Notes: a model not told the origin generated them from the sequence alone. A stretch of DNA of 64,000 nt from an uncultured Collinsella sp. (GCA_902491395.1 CABUHO010000012.1:1-64000); one strand, 5' to 3'. Shown: positions 23,441-31,984, counted from the stretch's first letter. Numbers and translations: made by a program.

Positions 23441-24218
23441 CGCGCTGCTTGAGCGCTTGGCGGCCCCGCCTGCGCGTACCACGCAAGAGCGTTACCGCCA
23501 CGAGCTCAAATATCTCATTAACGAGGGCGAGCACGCCGCGCTTGCCTGTCGCATGGCGCCGGCGTTTAAGCTGGACAAGCATGCGCAGGCGGGCGGCTAC
23601 ACCATTCGCAGCCTGTACTTTGACGACTACTGTAACTCGGCCTACGAGGAAAAAGACGCCGGTATTCTCATGCGCAAAAAGTATCGCGTGCGCATCTATA
23701 ACGGTGGCGACAAGGTGATTAAGCTCGAGCGCAAAAAGAAGTACGGCAGCTGGATTTACAAGGAGGACGCGCCACTCACGCGTGTCGAGTTTGAGCAAAT
23801 CCTGGCCGGCGACTACGACTTTTTGCTGAGGAGCCCCTATCCGCTCTGTCGCGAGTTCTACATCGAGTGCATCTGCAACGCGATGCGCCCGCGGACCATT
23901 GTGGATTATGAGCGCGAGCCGTGGGTGATGGATGAGGGCACCGTGCGCATCACATTTGATAGCAACGTGCGCGCGGCGGTGGGGAGCTTTGATATCTTTG
24001 ACGCGACGCTGCCCGCGCTGCCCGTGCTGGAGCCCGGCAAGCTGGTGATGGAGGTCAAGTTTACCGAGTTTTGTCCGCAGCTGGTGCGCGATATGGTGCC
24101 GCCGGGTGCGGCCGAACTCACGGCGGTCTCTAAGTACTGTCTGTGTTATGACAAGACCGCCTACCTGCGCGGTTTTAACTACTGGGAATCGGATTTTGGG
24201 AACCGAGGGGATATTTAA
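23427..24218 (+). CDS. VTC-domain polyphosphate polymerase-like protein
   Basis: The 263-residue protein is a VTC domain, the tunnel-shaped fold that makes polyphosphate from ATP in yeast Vtc4. Basic and acidic tunnel motifs are visible: RYRHELKYLI near residue 22, YTIRSLYFDD near 49-58, RKKYRVRIY and IKLERKKKYG around 80-106, and VMEVKFTEF near 208-216. No membrane segment or SPX domain is present, so it is a soluble bacterial form. It overlaps the CotH gene by 14 bases and is followed three bases later by a DUF4956 membrane protein. CotH, VTC and DUF4956 genes often travel together, so a joint function at the membrane is likely, but the product has not been tested here. Confidence 0.85.
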   Translation: MRRASALLERLAAPPARTTQERYRHELKYLINEGEHAALACRMAPAFKLDKHAQAGGYTIRSLYFDDYCNSAYEEKDAGILMRKKYRVRIYNGGDKVIKLERKKKYGSWIYKEDAPLTRVEFEQILAGDYDFLLRSPYPLCREFYIECICNAMRPRTIVDYEREPWVMDEGTVRITFDSNVRAAVGSFDIFDATLPALPVLEPGKLVMEVKFTEFCPQLVRDMVPPGAAELTAVSKYCLCYDKTAYLRGFNYWESDFGNRGDI

Positions 24219-24221
24219 ACC

Positions 24222-24887
24222 ATGAGCACCAGGGACTTTTTTAAGAACTCCGTCTTGGAGGCGTTCGGTCAGGTCGACCCTGCCAAGATTGGCCTGTCGC
24301 TGCTCGTGGCGCTCGCCATGGGCATCCTGATCTACTACGTGTACAAGCGCTTTTTTACTGGCGTGGTCTATTCGCGCAGTTTTGCCGTGACGCTCGTGGG
24401 CATGTGCGTGCTCACCTGCATGGTCACGCTCGCGATCTCGACAAACGTGGTCATCTCGCTTGGTATGGTCGGTGCTCTGTCTATTGTCCGCTACCGTACG
24501 GCGGTCAAGGACCCGCTCGACCTGCTGTATCTGTTTTGGTCCATTACCACGGGCATTACGGCGGGAGCCGGTATGTATGCACTCGTGGGGCTCACGGCGG
24601 TGGTGATCGTGGTGATGATTGCCGGCTTTGCGAGCCACCAGGACAAGGCGCGCGTGTACATGATGGTCATCCACTACACGGGTCAGACCACCGGCGACGA
24701 TATCGTGCGTGCATTTGGGCGCACCAAGTTCAGCGTCAAGTCCAAGACGATGCGCGGTGACAAGGTCGAGATGGCCGTCGAGGTGTTCTCGGACGGCGTG
24801 GATATGCCCTATGCCGACGCCATCCGCGCACTCGACGGTGTTGAGGACCTAACGTTGATCCAATACAACGGCGAATATCACGGCTAA
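24222..24887 (+). CDS. DUF4956 membrane protein
   Basis: The 221-residue protein has three to four membrane helices (about residues 25-45, 52-72, 100-120 and perhaps 120-140) and a C-terminal cytoplasmic domain of about 85 residues. The signature SLGMVGALSIVRYRTAVKDP is diagnostic of the DUF4956 family, which regularly sits beside VTC-domain genes. It may be the channel or anchor for the VTC enzyme, in the way yeast VTC subunits combine both parts in one complex; this is inference. It begins three bases after the VTC gene stop and is the last gene of the Pel operon. A strong hairpin lies just after its stop. Confidence 0.85.
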   Translation: MSTRDFFKNSVLEAFGQVDPAKIGLSLLVALAMGILIYYVYKRFFTGVVYSRSFAVTLVGMCVLTCMVTLAISTNVVISLGMVGALSIVRYRTAVKDPLDLLYLFWSITTGITAGAGMYALVGLTAVVIVVMIAGFASHQDKARVYMMVIHYTGQTTGDDIVRAFGRTKFSVKSKTMRGDKVEMAVEVFSDGVDMPYADAIRALDGVEDLTLIQYNGEYHG

Positions 24888-24893
24888 TTTTGT

Positions 24894-24917
24894 TCCGGCG
24901 TTCTAACGAACGCCGGA
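24894..24917 (+). terminator. Stem-loop at the end of the Pel operon
   Basis: TCCGGCGTTC (24894-24903) and GAACGCCGGA (24908-24917) are perfectly complementary over 10 pairs with loop TAAC. There is no T-run on its 3' side, so termination efficiency is uncertain; the position just after the last stop codon supports a 3'-end role. Confidence 0.5.
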
Positions 24918-24999
24918 CCGCTCGACGCTGCTTGCGCTGACGTTTTCTCGACCTGGGTGGGCTGGTCTTGGTTTGGTTTTATGTAAGGGATGGTGCCGC

Positions 25000-26004
25000 G
25001 TGGACGTGCAACAGCTAGAAGAGTCCTGGGCTGCAAGGGCCGGCGCGCGTGAGGCGCGTCTTGTTGCGGCCTCGCACGTGCCGGCGGCGCTGTCGCTGCT
25101 GGGGATTGTGCGTCCCAGCGATCGCCTGGTGGCCTTTGCGGACGACTTTGCCGATGCGTTTGCCTGTGGCTTTGATGGCTGCGATGTTGCGCTGGTGGGG
25201 GAGCCCGCGGCTGCGGCGTTTGCTGCGGCGTCCGAGGGCTTTGATGCATCGTTTGATGCTGGCGCGCCGCATCTGTGGTGGTTCGTCAACTCCATCGGCG
25301 GGTTTGGCCTGCGTGTGCCCGACCTTCGTGCACTGGGTCGCGAGGCTCGTGAGGCCCATGCGCTGCTCGTGGTTGATAACACTGTGTCGGGCGTCTTTGG
25401 GTGCGATCCGCTGCGCTTGGGTGCCGTGCTGTCGCTCGAGGCGCTCGATCGCGTGTGTGCCGGCGTGGCGCCGCGCAAACTCGTTGCCGCTTCGGTGGCG
25501 CGCTCGCAGCTCAAGCGCCATCGCGTGGATGCCACCGCAGAGTGCGCGCACGCGTTGTTTGCGGGCCGCGGTGCGCCCGCGCTTGACCTTTCTGTTGATG
25601 AGGCCGATGTGCTGGAGTGCGGGCTCGAGTCGCTCGATGCTCGCATACAGGCGCACTTCGACCGTGCTCGTGCGCTCGCCGAGTATCTGGCTGCCAACGA
25701 GATGGTGCGCAACGTGCGCTATCCCGGGCTGAGCTCGCATCCCGACCATGCGGTTGCAACGGGAATCCTCGAGCACGGCTTTGGCCCGGCAGTTGAGTTT
25801 GACCTTATCGAGCGAAGTACGGGTGAGCTGTTCGACACATTGCCGGGGGAGTTCCGCACGTCGCCCGCCGGCGGCGCAACGACACGCCTTTCGGCCCCAC
25901 GCGGCAAGCAGGGGGGAACCATCCGCCTCTTCGCCGGCACCGACAATCCCCTGGTCGTAGCGTCCGTCCTAGACAACGCCCTCCGCAAATTAGCTACTTT
26001 TTGA
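25000..26004 (+). CDS. Cys/Met-metabolism PLP-fold protein, probably catalytically degenerate
   Basis: The 334-residue protein resembles the cystathionine gamma-synthase/lyase family. It has the VVDNTVSG stretch with the PLP-binding Asp, a helix-rich central part, and a C-terminal GATTRLSAP and RLFAGTDNP region. However, where family members have the catalytic HS(x)TKY lysine, this protein reads LSLEALDR, and the N-terminus is about 60 residues shorter, lacking the usual leader. So it probably does not form the normal Schiff base. GTG 25000 is chosen for the AAGGGA site 9 bases before it; GTG 25006 is an alternative. It ends 11 bases inside the convergent regulator gene. It may be a pseudoenzyme or an enzyme with altered chemistry. 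Confidence 0.65.
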   Translation: MDVQQLEESWAARAGAREARLVAASHVPAALSLLGIVRPSDRLVAFADDFADAFACGFDGCDVALVGEPAAAAFAAASEGFDASFDAGAPHLWWFVNSIGGFGLRVPDLRALGREAREAHALLVVDNTVSGVFGCDPLRLGAVLSLEALDRVCAGVAPRKLVAASVARSQLKRHRVDATAECAHALFAGRGAPALDLSVDEADVLECGLESLDARIQAHFDRARALAEYLAANEMVRNVRYPGLSSHPDHAVATGILEHGFGPAVEFDLIERSTGELFDTLPGEFRTSPAGGATTRLSAPRGKQGGTIRLFAGTDNPLVVASVLDNALRKLATF

Positions 26005-26338
26005 TGCTGGCGATGAGGTCGTTTGCTTTGGTGGCGATGACCTTGTTGATGTCGGCCTGCAGCTCCTCGTAGACCGCTATGGCTCGCTCGCCGGCGGGGG
26101 TGAGCGATGATCCGCGGGCGCCGTCGCGCTCGATGAGCTTGCAGCCCAGCTGGCCTTCGGCCTCGTTCACGATGCGCCAGGCCTTGGAATACGCCATGCC
26201 CATGCTTTTGGCAGCGCGGTTGAGTGAGTGCTCGCGGGCAATACCCTGCAGCAGCAAGACGCAGCCATGACCAAACACGCCCGGCAGGTCTTTGTCGCAC
26301 GCTTGAATGACCAACTTTGCCGTCGTCTTGTACTTCAT
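25994..26338 (-). CDS. ModE/LysR-like winged-helix regulator
   Basis: The 114-residue protein is a stand-alone winged helix of the ModE N-terminal type: HSLNRAAKSMGMAYSKAWRIV is the helix-turn-helix and KLIERDGARGSSLTPAG the wing. No molybdate-binding domain follows, so the effector, if any, is unknown. ATG 26338 is preferred with GGGGAG 11 bases upstream; a GTG at 26347 is an alternative but sits too close to that site. In other bacteria such short ModE-like proteins control molybdate uptake or metal-dependent genes. The gene here is convergent with a PLP-fold gene and overlaps it by 11 bases. No molybdenum genes are in this window, so the target is not evident. Confidence 0.8.
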   Translation of the reverse strand: MKYKTTAKLVIQACDKDLPGVFGHGCVLLLQGIAREHSLNRAAKSMGMAYSKAWRIVNEAEGQLGCKLIERDGARGSSLTPAGERAIAVYEELQADINKVIATKANDLIASIKK

Positions 26339-26531
26339 ACGCTTCACGTCTCCCCACTAAAGTGTTTGCTGGGCAAACGCAAAGCCTGCGTCAAACCCTC
26401 GTGTGCTCTTCTTAAATCATGCATTGTAGCAGTCAAAGTGCGTTAAGATACTTCCCCAGTATTGGGCGCCCAAGGTTGGGCTGGGTCCTACGAGGCCTGC
26501 AGCCGACCGGTCGCATGGAAAAAGGAGAAAC

Positions 26532-28043
26532 ATGGCTACGTTCTTTCCCGGTGAGTCCCACACGTTTTCGGAGTATCTGCTGGTCCCTGGCTATTCGTCC
26601 TCGCAGTGCATCCCCAACAACGTCTCTCTTAAGACGCCGCTGACCCGCTTTAAGCGCGGTGAGAAGCCGGCAATCACCCTGAACATCCCCATGGTTTCCG
26701 CCATCATGCAGTCCGTCTCGGGCGTTGACATGGGTGTCGCGCTCGCTACCGAGGGTGGCCTGTCCTTCATTTACGGTTCCCAGAGCGCCGAGTCCGAGGC
26801 CGCTATGGTCAAGGCCGTCAAGGATCACAAGGCCGGCTTCGTTCAGTCCGATTCCACGCTGACCCCCGACATGACCATGGAGCAGGTCATTGAGCTCAAG
26901 GAGAAGACCGGCCACTCCACCATGCCGGTTACCGACGACGGCACTCCCAAGGGCAAGCTCCTGGGCATCGTCACCAGCCGTGACTATCGCCCCAGCCGCG
27001 ATGATCACCAGAAGAAGGTCTCCGAGTTCATGACCCCGCGTGAGCAGCTCATCGTGGGCGACAAGAACATTAGTCTCAAGGTTGCCAACGACGTCATCTG
27101 GGACAACAAGCTCAACGCTCTGCCCATCGTCGACGACAATGATCACCTCATGGGTATTGTCTTCCGCAAGGACTACGACAGCCACAAGACCAACCCCAAC
27201 GAGCTGCTCGATAACGACAAGCGCTACATGGTCGGCGCCGGCATCAACACCCGCGACTATGCCGAGCGTGTGCCGCTGCTCATCGAGGCCGGTGCCGATG
27301 TCCTGTGCATCGACTCTTCAGAGGGCTTCAGCGAGTGGCAGAAGCGCACCATCGAGTGGATCCGCGCCAACTACGGCGAGGACGTCAAGGTCGGTGCCGG
27401 TAACGTTGTCGACGCCGAGGGCTTCCGCTTCCTGGCCGACTGCGGTGCCGACTTCATCAAGGTCGGTATCGGCGGCGGTTCCATCTGCATCACTCGCGAG
27501 ACCAAGGGTATCGGTCGTGGCCAGGCCACCGCGCTGATCGACGTCTGCCGCGCCCGTGACGAGTACTACGAGGAGACCGGTGTTTACGTGCCCGTGTGCT
27601 CCGACGGCGGTATCGTATACGACTACCACATGACGCTCGCCCTTGCTATGGGTGCCGACTTTATGATGCTGGGTCGCTACTTCGCCCGCTTCGATGAGAG
27701 CCCGACCGAGCGCGTCAACGTCAACGGCCAGTACATGAAGGAGTACTGGGGCGAGGGTTCTGCGCGTGCTCGCAACTGGCAGCGCTACGACCTGGGCGGC
27801 GCGGCGAAGCTCAGCTTCGTCGAGGGCGTCGACTCCTACGTTCCCTATGCCGGTTCCCTCAAGGACGGCGTGGGCGGCACGCTCTACAAGGTCAAGTCCA
27901 CGATGTGCAACTGCGGCGCCCTCTCGATTCCCGAGCTCCAGGAAAAGGCACGCCTGACCCTGGTGAGCTCGACCTCGATCGTCGAAGGCGGCGCCCACGA
28001 CGTTGTCGTGAAAGACTCCCAGCAGTCTGTGTCTTATCGATAA
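26532..28043 (+). CDS. guaB: Inosine-5'-monophosphate dehydrogenase
   Basis: The 503-residue enzyme oxidises IMP to XMP with NAD+, the committed step of GMP synthesis. Two CBS-type regulatory segments lie between about residues 95 and 230 (PVTDDGTPKGKLLGIVTSRD and LPIVDDNDHLMGIVFRKDY). The catalytic loop is GGGSICITRETKGIGRG around residues 315-331 with the active-site Cys in SICITR. The flap region ARARNWQRYD follows near 412. This loop variant (ITRETKG) is found in Actinobacteria and trypanosomatid enzymes rather than the TTRxVAG of Escherichia coli. AAAGGAG precedes the ATG. It is a single-gene unit, followed by two large hairpins. Confidence 0.95.
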   Translation: MATFFPGESHTFSEYLLVPGYSSSQCIPNNVSLKTPLTRFKRGEKPAITLNIPMVSAIMQSVSGVDMGVALATEGGLSFIYGSQSAESEAAMVKAVKDHKAGFVQSDSTLTPDMTMEQVIELKEKTGHSTMPVTDDGTPKGKLLGIVTSRDYRPSRDDHQKKVSEFMTPREQLIVGDKNISLKVANDVIWDNKLNALPIVDDNDHLMGIVFRKDYDSHKTNPNELLDNDKRYMVGAGINTRDYAERVPLLIEAGADVLCIDSSEGFSEWQKRTIEWIRANYGEDVKVGAGNVVDAEGFRFLADCGADFIKVGIGGGSICITRETKGIGRGQATALIDVCRARDEYYEETGVYVPVCSDGGIVYDYHMTLALAMGADFMMLGRYFARFDESPTERVNVNGQYMKEYWGEGSARARNWQRYDLGGAAKLSFVEGVDSYVPYAGSLKDGVGGTLYKVKSTMCNCGALSIPELQEKARLTLVSSTSIVEGGAHDVVVKDSQQSVSYR

Positions 28044-28048
28044 GCGGC

Positions 28049-28158
28049 TTTCCCAAGCATCGCACCTTGCCGTTCAAACCGTCGCTCGCGTACCAAAGTA
28101 CGCGTCGCTCCTCTTTCACGGCAATCTGCGGCACTTGGAAAACCCGACCATGCTTGGG
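28049..28158 (+). repeat. Large palindromic hairpin element after guaB with alternative pairings
   Basis: The core is CGCGTAC (28087-28093) / GTACGCG (28098-28104), wrapped by TTGCCGT (28067-28073) / ACGGCAA (28118-28124) and by TTTCCCAAG (28049-28057) / CTTGGAAA (28134-28141, one bulge). CCCAAGCAT (28052-28060) can instead pair with ATGCTTGGG (28150-28158), so two exclusive structures exist. It may be a dispersed palindromic repeat or a 3'-UTR structure. Confidence 0.6.
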
Positions 28159-28202
28159 TGGGTAACAAATAGCGGTTGATTCACAACCACGTTATTTAGA
28201 TA

Positions 28203-28245
28203 AAGCGAGATGCCTGCAAGTCGCAGACATCTCGCTTGTTGTATT
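28203..28245 (+). terminator. Hairpin, possible guaB terminator
   Basis: AAGCGAGATG (28203-28212) pairs perfectly with CATCTCGCTT (28228-28237), and CTGC/GCAG continue the stem inside. TTGTTGTATTT follows, a moderate T-run. Confidence 0.6.
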
Positions 28246-28271
28246 TGCTATCATCATGCGAGTCAACCTTA

Positions 28272-28390
28272 GGGTCGGGCGGCTTAGCTTTGTTCGCTAC
28301 AAGTTCCGCACGCAAAGAAGAGCACTTAATGTGCTCTTCGTCTTGCGCAGGACTGTCCGCAGTAGCGAATAAAGCTAAGCCGACCGACCC
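28272..28390 (+). promoter_or_regulatory. Long structured leader of leuS (29-bp stem with inner hairpin)
   Basis: Bases 28272-28300 and 28362-28390 are complementary over 29 positions with one mismatch and one G-U pair. Inside, CGCAA/TTGCG (28311-28315/28343-28347) and GAAGAGCAC/GTGCTCTTC (28317-28325/28331-28339) make a second stem. The structure ends 23 bases before the leuS ATG and just ahead of its AAAGGAG. No T-box sequence (AGGGUGG...ACCGCG) is present. Confidence 0.6.
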
Positions 28391-28413
28391 CATTAAAGAT
28401 TAAAGGAGCTGAT

Positions 28414-30990
28414 ATGTGCGATTGCACAGATCATAAGGATGAGATCCCTGCCTACGACGCGCAGGCCATTGAGTCCAAGTGGATGAAGGCCTGGGAGGAC
28501 TCCAACCTCTTTGCCGTCGACACCGACGCCAACAAGCCCAAGAAGTATGTGCTCGAGATGTTCCCGTATCCGTCGGGCGACCTGCACATGGGCCACGCGC
28601 GCAACTACACCATCGGCGATGCCATGGTCCGTCAGGCCCGTATGCGCGGCTACGACGTGCTTCACCCCATCGGCTTTGACGCCTTTGGCCTGCCCGCCGA
28701 GAACGCCGCCATCAAGCACAACACGCAGGCTGCCGCCTGGACGTATAAGAACATGGACCAGGCGCTCGCCACGATGAAGCGCATGGGCTTCTCCTACGAT
28801 CTGGATCGCATGGTCAAGACCTGCAGCCCCGATTATTACCGTTGGGGTCAGTGGATCTTTGAGAAGTTGTGGGAAAAGGGCCTGGTCTACCGCAAGAAGA
28901 ACCCGGTCAACTGGTGCCCCACCTGCAAGACCGTTCTGGCCAACGAGCAGGTCACCGAGGGCAAGTGCTGGCGCTGTGGCACCGAGCCCGAGAAGCGCGA
29001 CCTGGAGCAGTGGTACTTCAAGATCACCGAGTACTCCCAGGAGCTGCTCGATGATCTGGAGAAGCTCCCCGGCTGGCCTGAGCGCGTCAAGCAGATGCAG
29101 GCCAACTGGATCGGTCGTTCCGAGGGCGCCGAGGTCGACTTTACCCTGTGCGACCAGGATGGCGAGCCCATCGAGGGCGACGAGGGTAAGATCACCGTCT
29201 TCACCACGCGAGCCGACACGCTCTTCGGTGTCTCCTTCTTTGTCCTGGCTCCCGAGTACGCGCGTCTGCACGAGCTCGTCGAGGGTACGGAGTACGAGGA
29301 GGCCGTGACCAAGATCGTCGAGGACTCCAAGCATATCTCCGCCGTCGAGCGTGCCCAGGGCACCCTCGAGAAGCACGGTGCCTTTACCGGCCGCTACGTG
29401 GTGAACCCGGTCAACGGCGAGAAGGTCCCCGTGTGGGTTGCCGACTACGTTGTTGCCGACTACGGCACCGGCGCCGTCATGGCCGTTCCCTGCGGCGACC
29501 AGCGCGACTTTGAGTTCGCACGCAAGTATGACCTGCCGATCGTGCCGATCATCCTGGACGATGACGACCGCGCTGTCGTCGAGGCCAGCGGCGAGACCAT
29601 CGATACCTTCCATGCCGAGACCGTCGACTGGGATTGCGCCCACGCTGCCGAGGGCACGCTCGTCCAGTCCGGCAAGTATACCGGTATGCGCGGCGGCAAG
29701 CACTCCGAGGGCGAGGCTGCAATCGTGGCTGACCTCGAGGCCATGGGCTGCGGTCGTCGTAAGGTCGAGTTCCGTCTGCGCGACTGGCTCATTTCCCGCC
29801 AGCGCTATTGGGGCAACCCCATCCCGGCCATCCACTGCGAGCACTGCGGCATCGTGCCCGTGCCCGAGGACCAGCTGCCGGTCACGCTGCCCGAGAATCT
29901 TGACCTGGGCGCCGGCGAGACCCTCGCCGAGTGCAAGGAGTTCTACGAGACCACCTGCCCGGTCTGTGGTCGCCCGGCCAAGCGCGAGACCGATACCATG
30001 GACACCTTCACTTGCTCCAGCTGGTATTACCTGCGCTATACCGACCCGCACAACACCGAGCTGCCCTTCTCCCGCGAGGCTGCCGACCGTTGGATGCCTG
30101 TCGATAACTACATTGGCGGCATCGAGCACGCCATTCTGCACCTGCTCTACAGCCGCTTCTTTACCAAGGCACTGCGCGACCTGGGCCTGCTGAGTGTGGA
30201 CGAGCCCTTCACCAACCTGCTGTGCCAGGGCATGGTCAAGGACGAGAACGGCGACACCATGTCCAAGTCCAAGGGCAATGTCGTGCCCCCGAGCTCGGTC
30301 ATCGAACCCTACGGCGCCGACACCATGCGTCTGGCGATCCTGTTTATCGCCCCGCCCGAGAAGGACTTCGACTGGGATCCCAAGGCCGTCGAGGGCGCCA
30401 ACCGCTTCATCAAGCGCGCCTGGCGTATCGTTTGGCAGCTCGTCCAGTCCGGCGACGCCAGCGTGGCCTTCGACAAGTCCGCGCTCGACGAGGTTGCGAT
30501 GAAGCTCTATCGCGAGCGTCACCGCACCATCGCCAAGTGCACCGAGGACTTCGACCGCGGCCAGTTCAACACCGCGATCTCGGCCGTCATGGAGCTCGTC
30601 AACGCGGCGAGCGCCTACCTCAACGCCACCGAGGGTGCTGACCGCGACAAGGCCCTGTGCTACGGCGTGGCCAAGGACATCGTGAGCGTCCTTGCCCCCA
30701 TCTGCCCGTTCTGGGCCGACGAGCTGTGGCACGAGGCACTCGGCTGCGAGGGCAATGCCTACACCGCCGCCTGGCCCGAGTTCGACCTGGCCGAGTCCAT
30801 CGAGGACACGGTGCAGATCGTGGTCCAGGTGCTCGGCAAGGTCCGCGGCCGCGTCGACGTGGCCCGCGATGCCTCCAACGAGGAGATGCAGGCTGCCGCC
30901 GAGGTCGCCGTCGCCAAGTGGCTTGAGGGCAAGACGGTCGTCAAGGCCATCTGCGTGCCCGGCAAGCTGGTCAACCTGGTGGTCAAGTAA
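28414..30990 (+). CDS. leuS: Leucyl-tRNA synthetase
   Basis: The 858-residue class I synthetase charges tRNA-Leu. The HIGH-type motif is seen as PSGDLHMGHARNY near residues 52-64 and the KMSKS loop as TMSKSKGN around 613-620. An insertion (CP1 editing domain) lies between about 225 and 430 with the editing motif TTRADTLFG. Zinc-type Cys pairs appear (CPTC/CWRC around 169-191 and CEHC/CPVC in the second half). The C-terminal anticodon-binding and tRNA-binding regions are complete. AAAGGAG lies 6 bases before the ATG. It is a single-gene unit with a long hairpin leader and a strong terminator. Confidence 0.97.
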   Translation: MCDCTDHKDEIPAYDAQAIESKWMKAWEDSNLFAVDTDANKPKKYVLEMFPYPSGDLHMGHARNYTIGDAMVRQARMRGYDVLHPIGFDAFGLPAENAAIKHNTQAAAWTYKNMDQALATMKRMGFSYDLDRMVKTCSPDYYRWGQWIFEKLWEKGLVYRKKNPVNWCPTCKTVLANEQVTEGKCWRCGTEPEKRDLEQWYFKITEYSQELLDDLEKLPGWPERVKQMQANWIGRSEGAEVDFTLCDQDGEPIEGDEGKITVFTTRADTLFGVSFFVLAPEYARLHELVEGTEYEEAVTKIVEDSKHISAVERAQGTLEKHGAFTGRYVVNPVNGEKVPVWVADYVVADYGTGAVMAVPCGDQRDFEFARKYDLPIVPIILDDDDRAVVEASGETIDTFHAETVDWDCAHAAEGTLVQSGKYTGMRGGKHSEGEAAIVADLEAMGCGRRKVEFRLRDWLISRQRYWGNPIPAIHCEHCGIVPVPEDQLPVTLPENLDLGAGETLAECKEFYETTCPVCGRPAKRETDTMDTFTCSSWYYLRYTDPHNTELPFSREAADRWMPVDNYIGGIEHAILHLLYSRFFTKALRDLGLLSVDEPFTNLLCQGMVKDENGDTMSKSKGNVVPPSSVIEPYGADTMRLAILFIAPPEKDFDWDPKAVEGANRFIKRAWRIVWQLVQSGDASVAFDKSALDEVAMKLYRERHRTIAKCTEDFDRGQFNTAISAVMELVNAASAYLNATEGADRDKALCYGVAKDIVSVLAPICPFWADELWHEALGCEGNAYTAAWPEFDLAESIEDTVQIVVQVLGKVRGRVDVARDASNEEMQAAAEVAVAKWLEGKTVVKAICVPGKLVNLVVK

Positions 30991-31017
30991 GCGCTGCGCG
31001 TAAAGCTGGCATGCAAT

Positions 31018-31054
31018 AAACGAGGGACGGTCCGGTTGGGTCGTCCCTCGTTTT
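31018..31054 (+). terminator. Bidirectional rho-independent terminator after leuS
   Basis: AAACGAGGGACG (31018-31029) and CGTCCCTCGTTT (31042-31053) form a 12-bp stem with a T-run on the + side and an A-run on the other. It serves leuS and the convergent lipoprotein gene. Confidence 0.85.
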
Positions 31055-31094
31055 GTGTTGTGTACCCTGCTTAGTCGGTGCGTTGCACCGTCTT

Positions 31095-31667
31095 CTATGG
31101 GATGTGTACCAGGTCCCTAAAGTAAACGTTGCCCGTTTGCTCCTCGAACATCCAGATGTTGAGGTAGATGTCGTTGAGGTCGTTGTTCACATCAAAGTCC
31201 GGGTCGTCGAAGGTGCCTACAAAGGTGAGCATGGCGCGCGTTTCCTCGCCTGCTGCGACCTGCTGGCGCATGCGCACATCGCGGACCACGCCGTTGACGT
31301 AGGCATAGGAGTCCACATCGCCAAACATCATGTCGACACCGGTGTTGTTGGTTACCGTAAAGACGAGCGCGGCGTCGCCGTAGCCGTCGGTGTCCTTGCC
31401 CACGCAGGTAACATGGAAGTTCTCGTCTGCCTCAAGGTCGATGGGGAACTGTTCTTGAGGGTCGGGACCTAAGCCCTGGGGATCGTCGATGTCTTCGTCT
31501 ATTTTGTCGAAGCTTGCCGGGGGTTCGGTTTTCTCGATGGCTTTAGTGCTGCCACGATCCGGTTCGCATGTTCCGGTTTTGCTGTTCGTCTTGCCGCAGC
31601 CCACGAGGGCCAACGAGCACGTTGCGATGGCGAGCGCAGTCATGCAGAGGGTGCCTAGGCGTTTCAT
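31095..31667 (-). CDS. Lipoprotein with DUF4352-like beta domain
   Basis: The 190-residue protein starts with a lipoprotein signal (MKRLGTLCMTALAIATCSLA then LVGC lipobox), so it should be attached to the outer side of the membrane. A Pro/Asp/Glu-rich linker follows. The rest is a beta domain (about 85-190) with FTVTNNTGVDMMFGDVDSY, similar to DUF4352/TeLT-type immunoprotective-like extracellular domains. AAGGAGG lies 7 bases before the ATG. It is convergent with leuS and shares the terminator. Function is unknown; such small lipoproteins are common in Coriobacteria and are often strain variable. Confidence 0.75.
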   Translation of the reverse strand: MKRLGTLCMTALAIATCSLALVGCGKTNSKTGTCEPDRGSTKAIEKTEPPASFDKIDEDIDDPQGLGPDPQEQFPIDLEADENFHVTCVGKDTDGYGDAALVFTVTNNTGVDMMFGDVDSYAYVNGVVRDVRMRQQVAAGEETRAMLTFVGTFDDPDFDVNNDLNDIYLNIWMFEEQTGNVYFRDLVHIP

Positions 31668-31929
31668 GGGTGCCTCCTTGCCGTAGAGGATTTGGAAAGG
31701 TTCGTCGTTGCGCGACTTACTGGCCGGCTTGTTGCGGAATGTCCCTTAGCGTAAGTCTGATCGATAAGGGCTCGGGGAGGAATGCCCTTGGGGTCCGAAC
31801 AGACCTGTGGATTGGGACGCATGGCCCGTTTTGGGGCTGTTGAGGGTGCGCCGCATGGGGTTCCTCGACCAATTGTCCTATTCTTGTGGAGAAGCTGTGC
31901 GCACGCTGACCTGCAGATTCGTACTGTGC

Positions 31930-31958
31930 TTGCACGTTTCCGCAGCTATTGGTATAGT
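31930..31958 (+). promoter_or_regulatory. Promoter of the rimP-nusA-infB operon
   Basis: TTGCAC (31930-31935) and TATAGT (31953-31958) are separated by exactly 17 bases, a near-consensus sigma-A promoter. The predicted start near 31965 gives a leader of about 70 bases before rimP. Confidence 0.75.
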
Positions 31959-31984
31959 TTGCTTGCAAATGAAGTTGTAATTGA

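Noticed and set aside
28272..28390. T-box riboswitch for leuS
   Set aside because: No AGGGUGG...ACCGCG T-box core or specifier loop could be found.
28393..30732. Very long minus-strand frame opposite leuS
   Set aside because: leuS is certain on the other strand, and the antisense product is a low-complexity Leu/Gly/Asp/Val sequence without family motifs.
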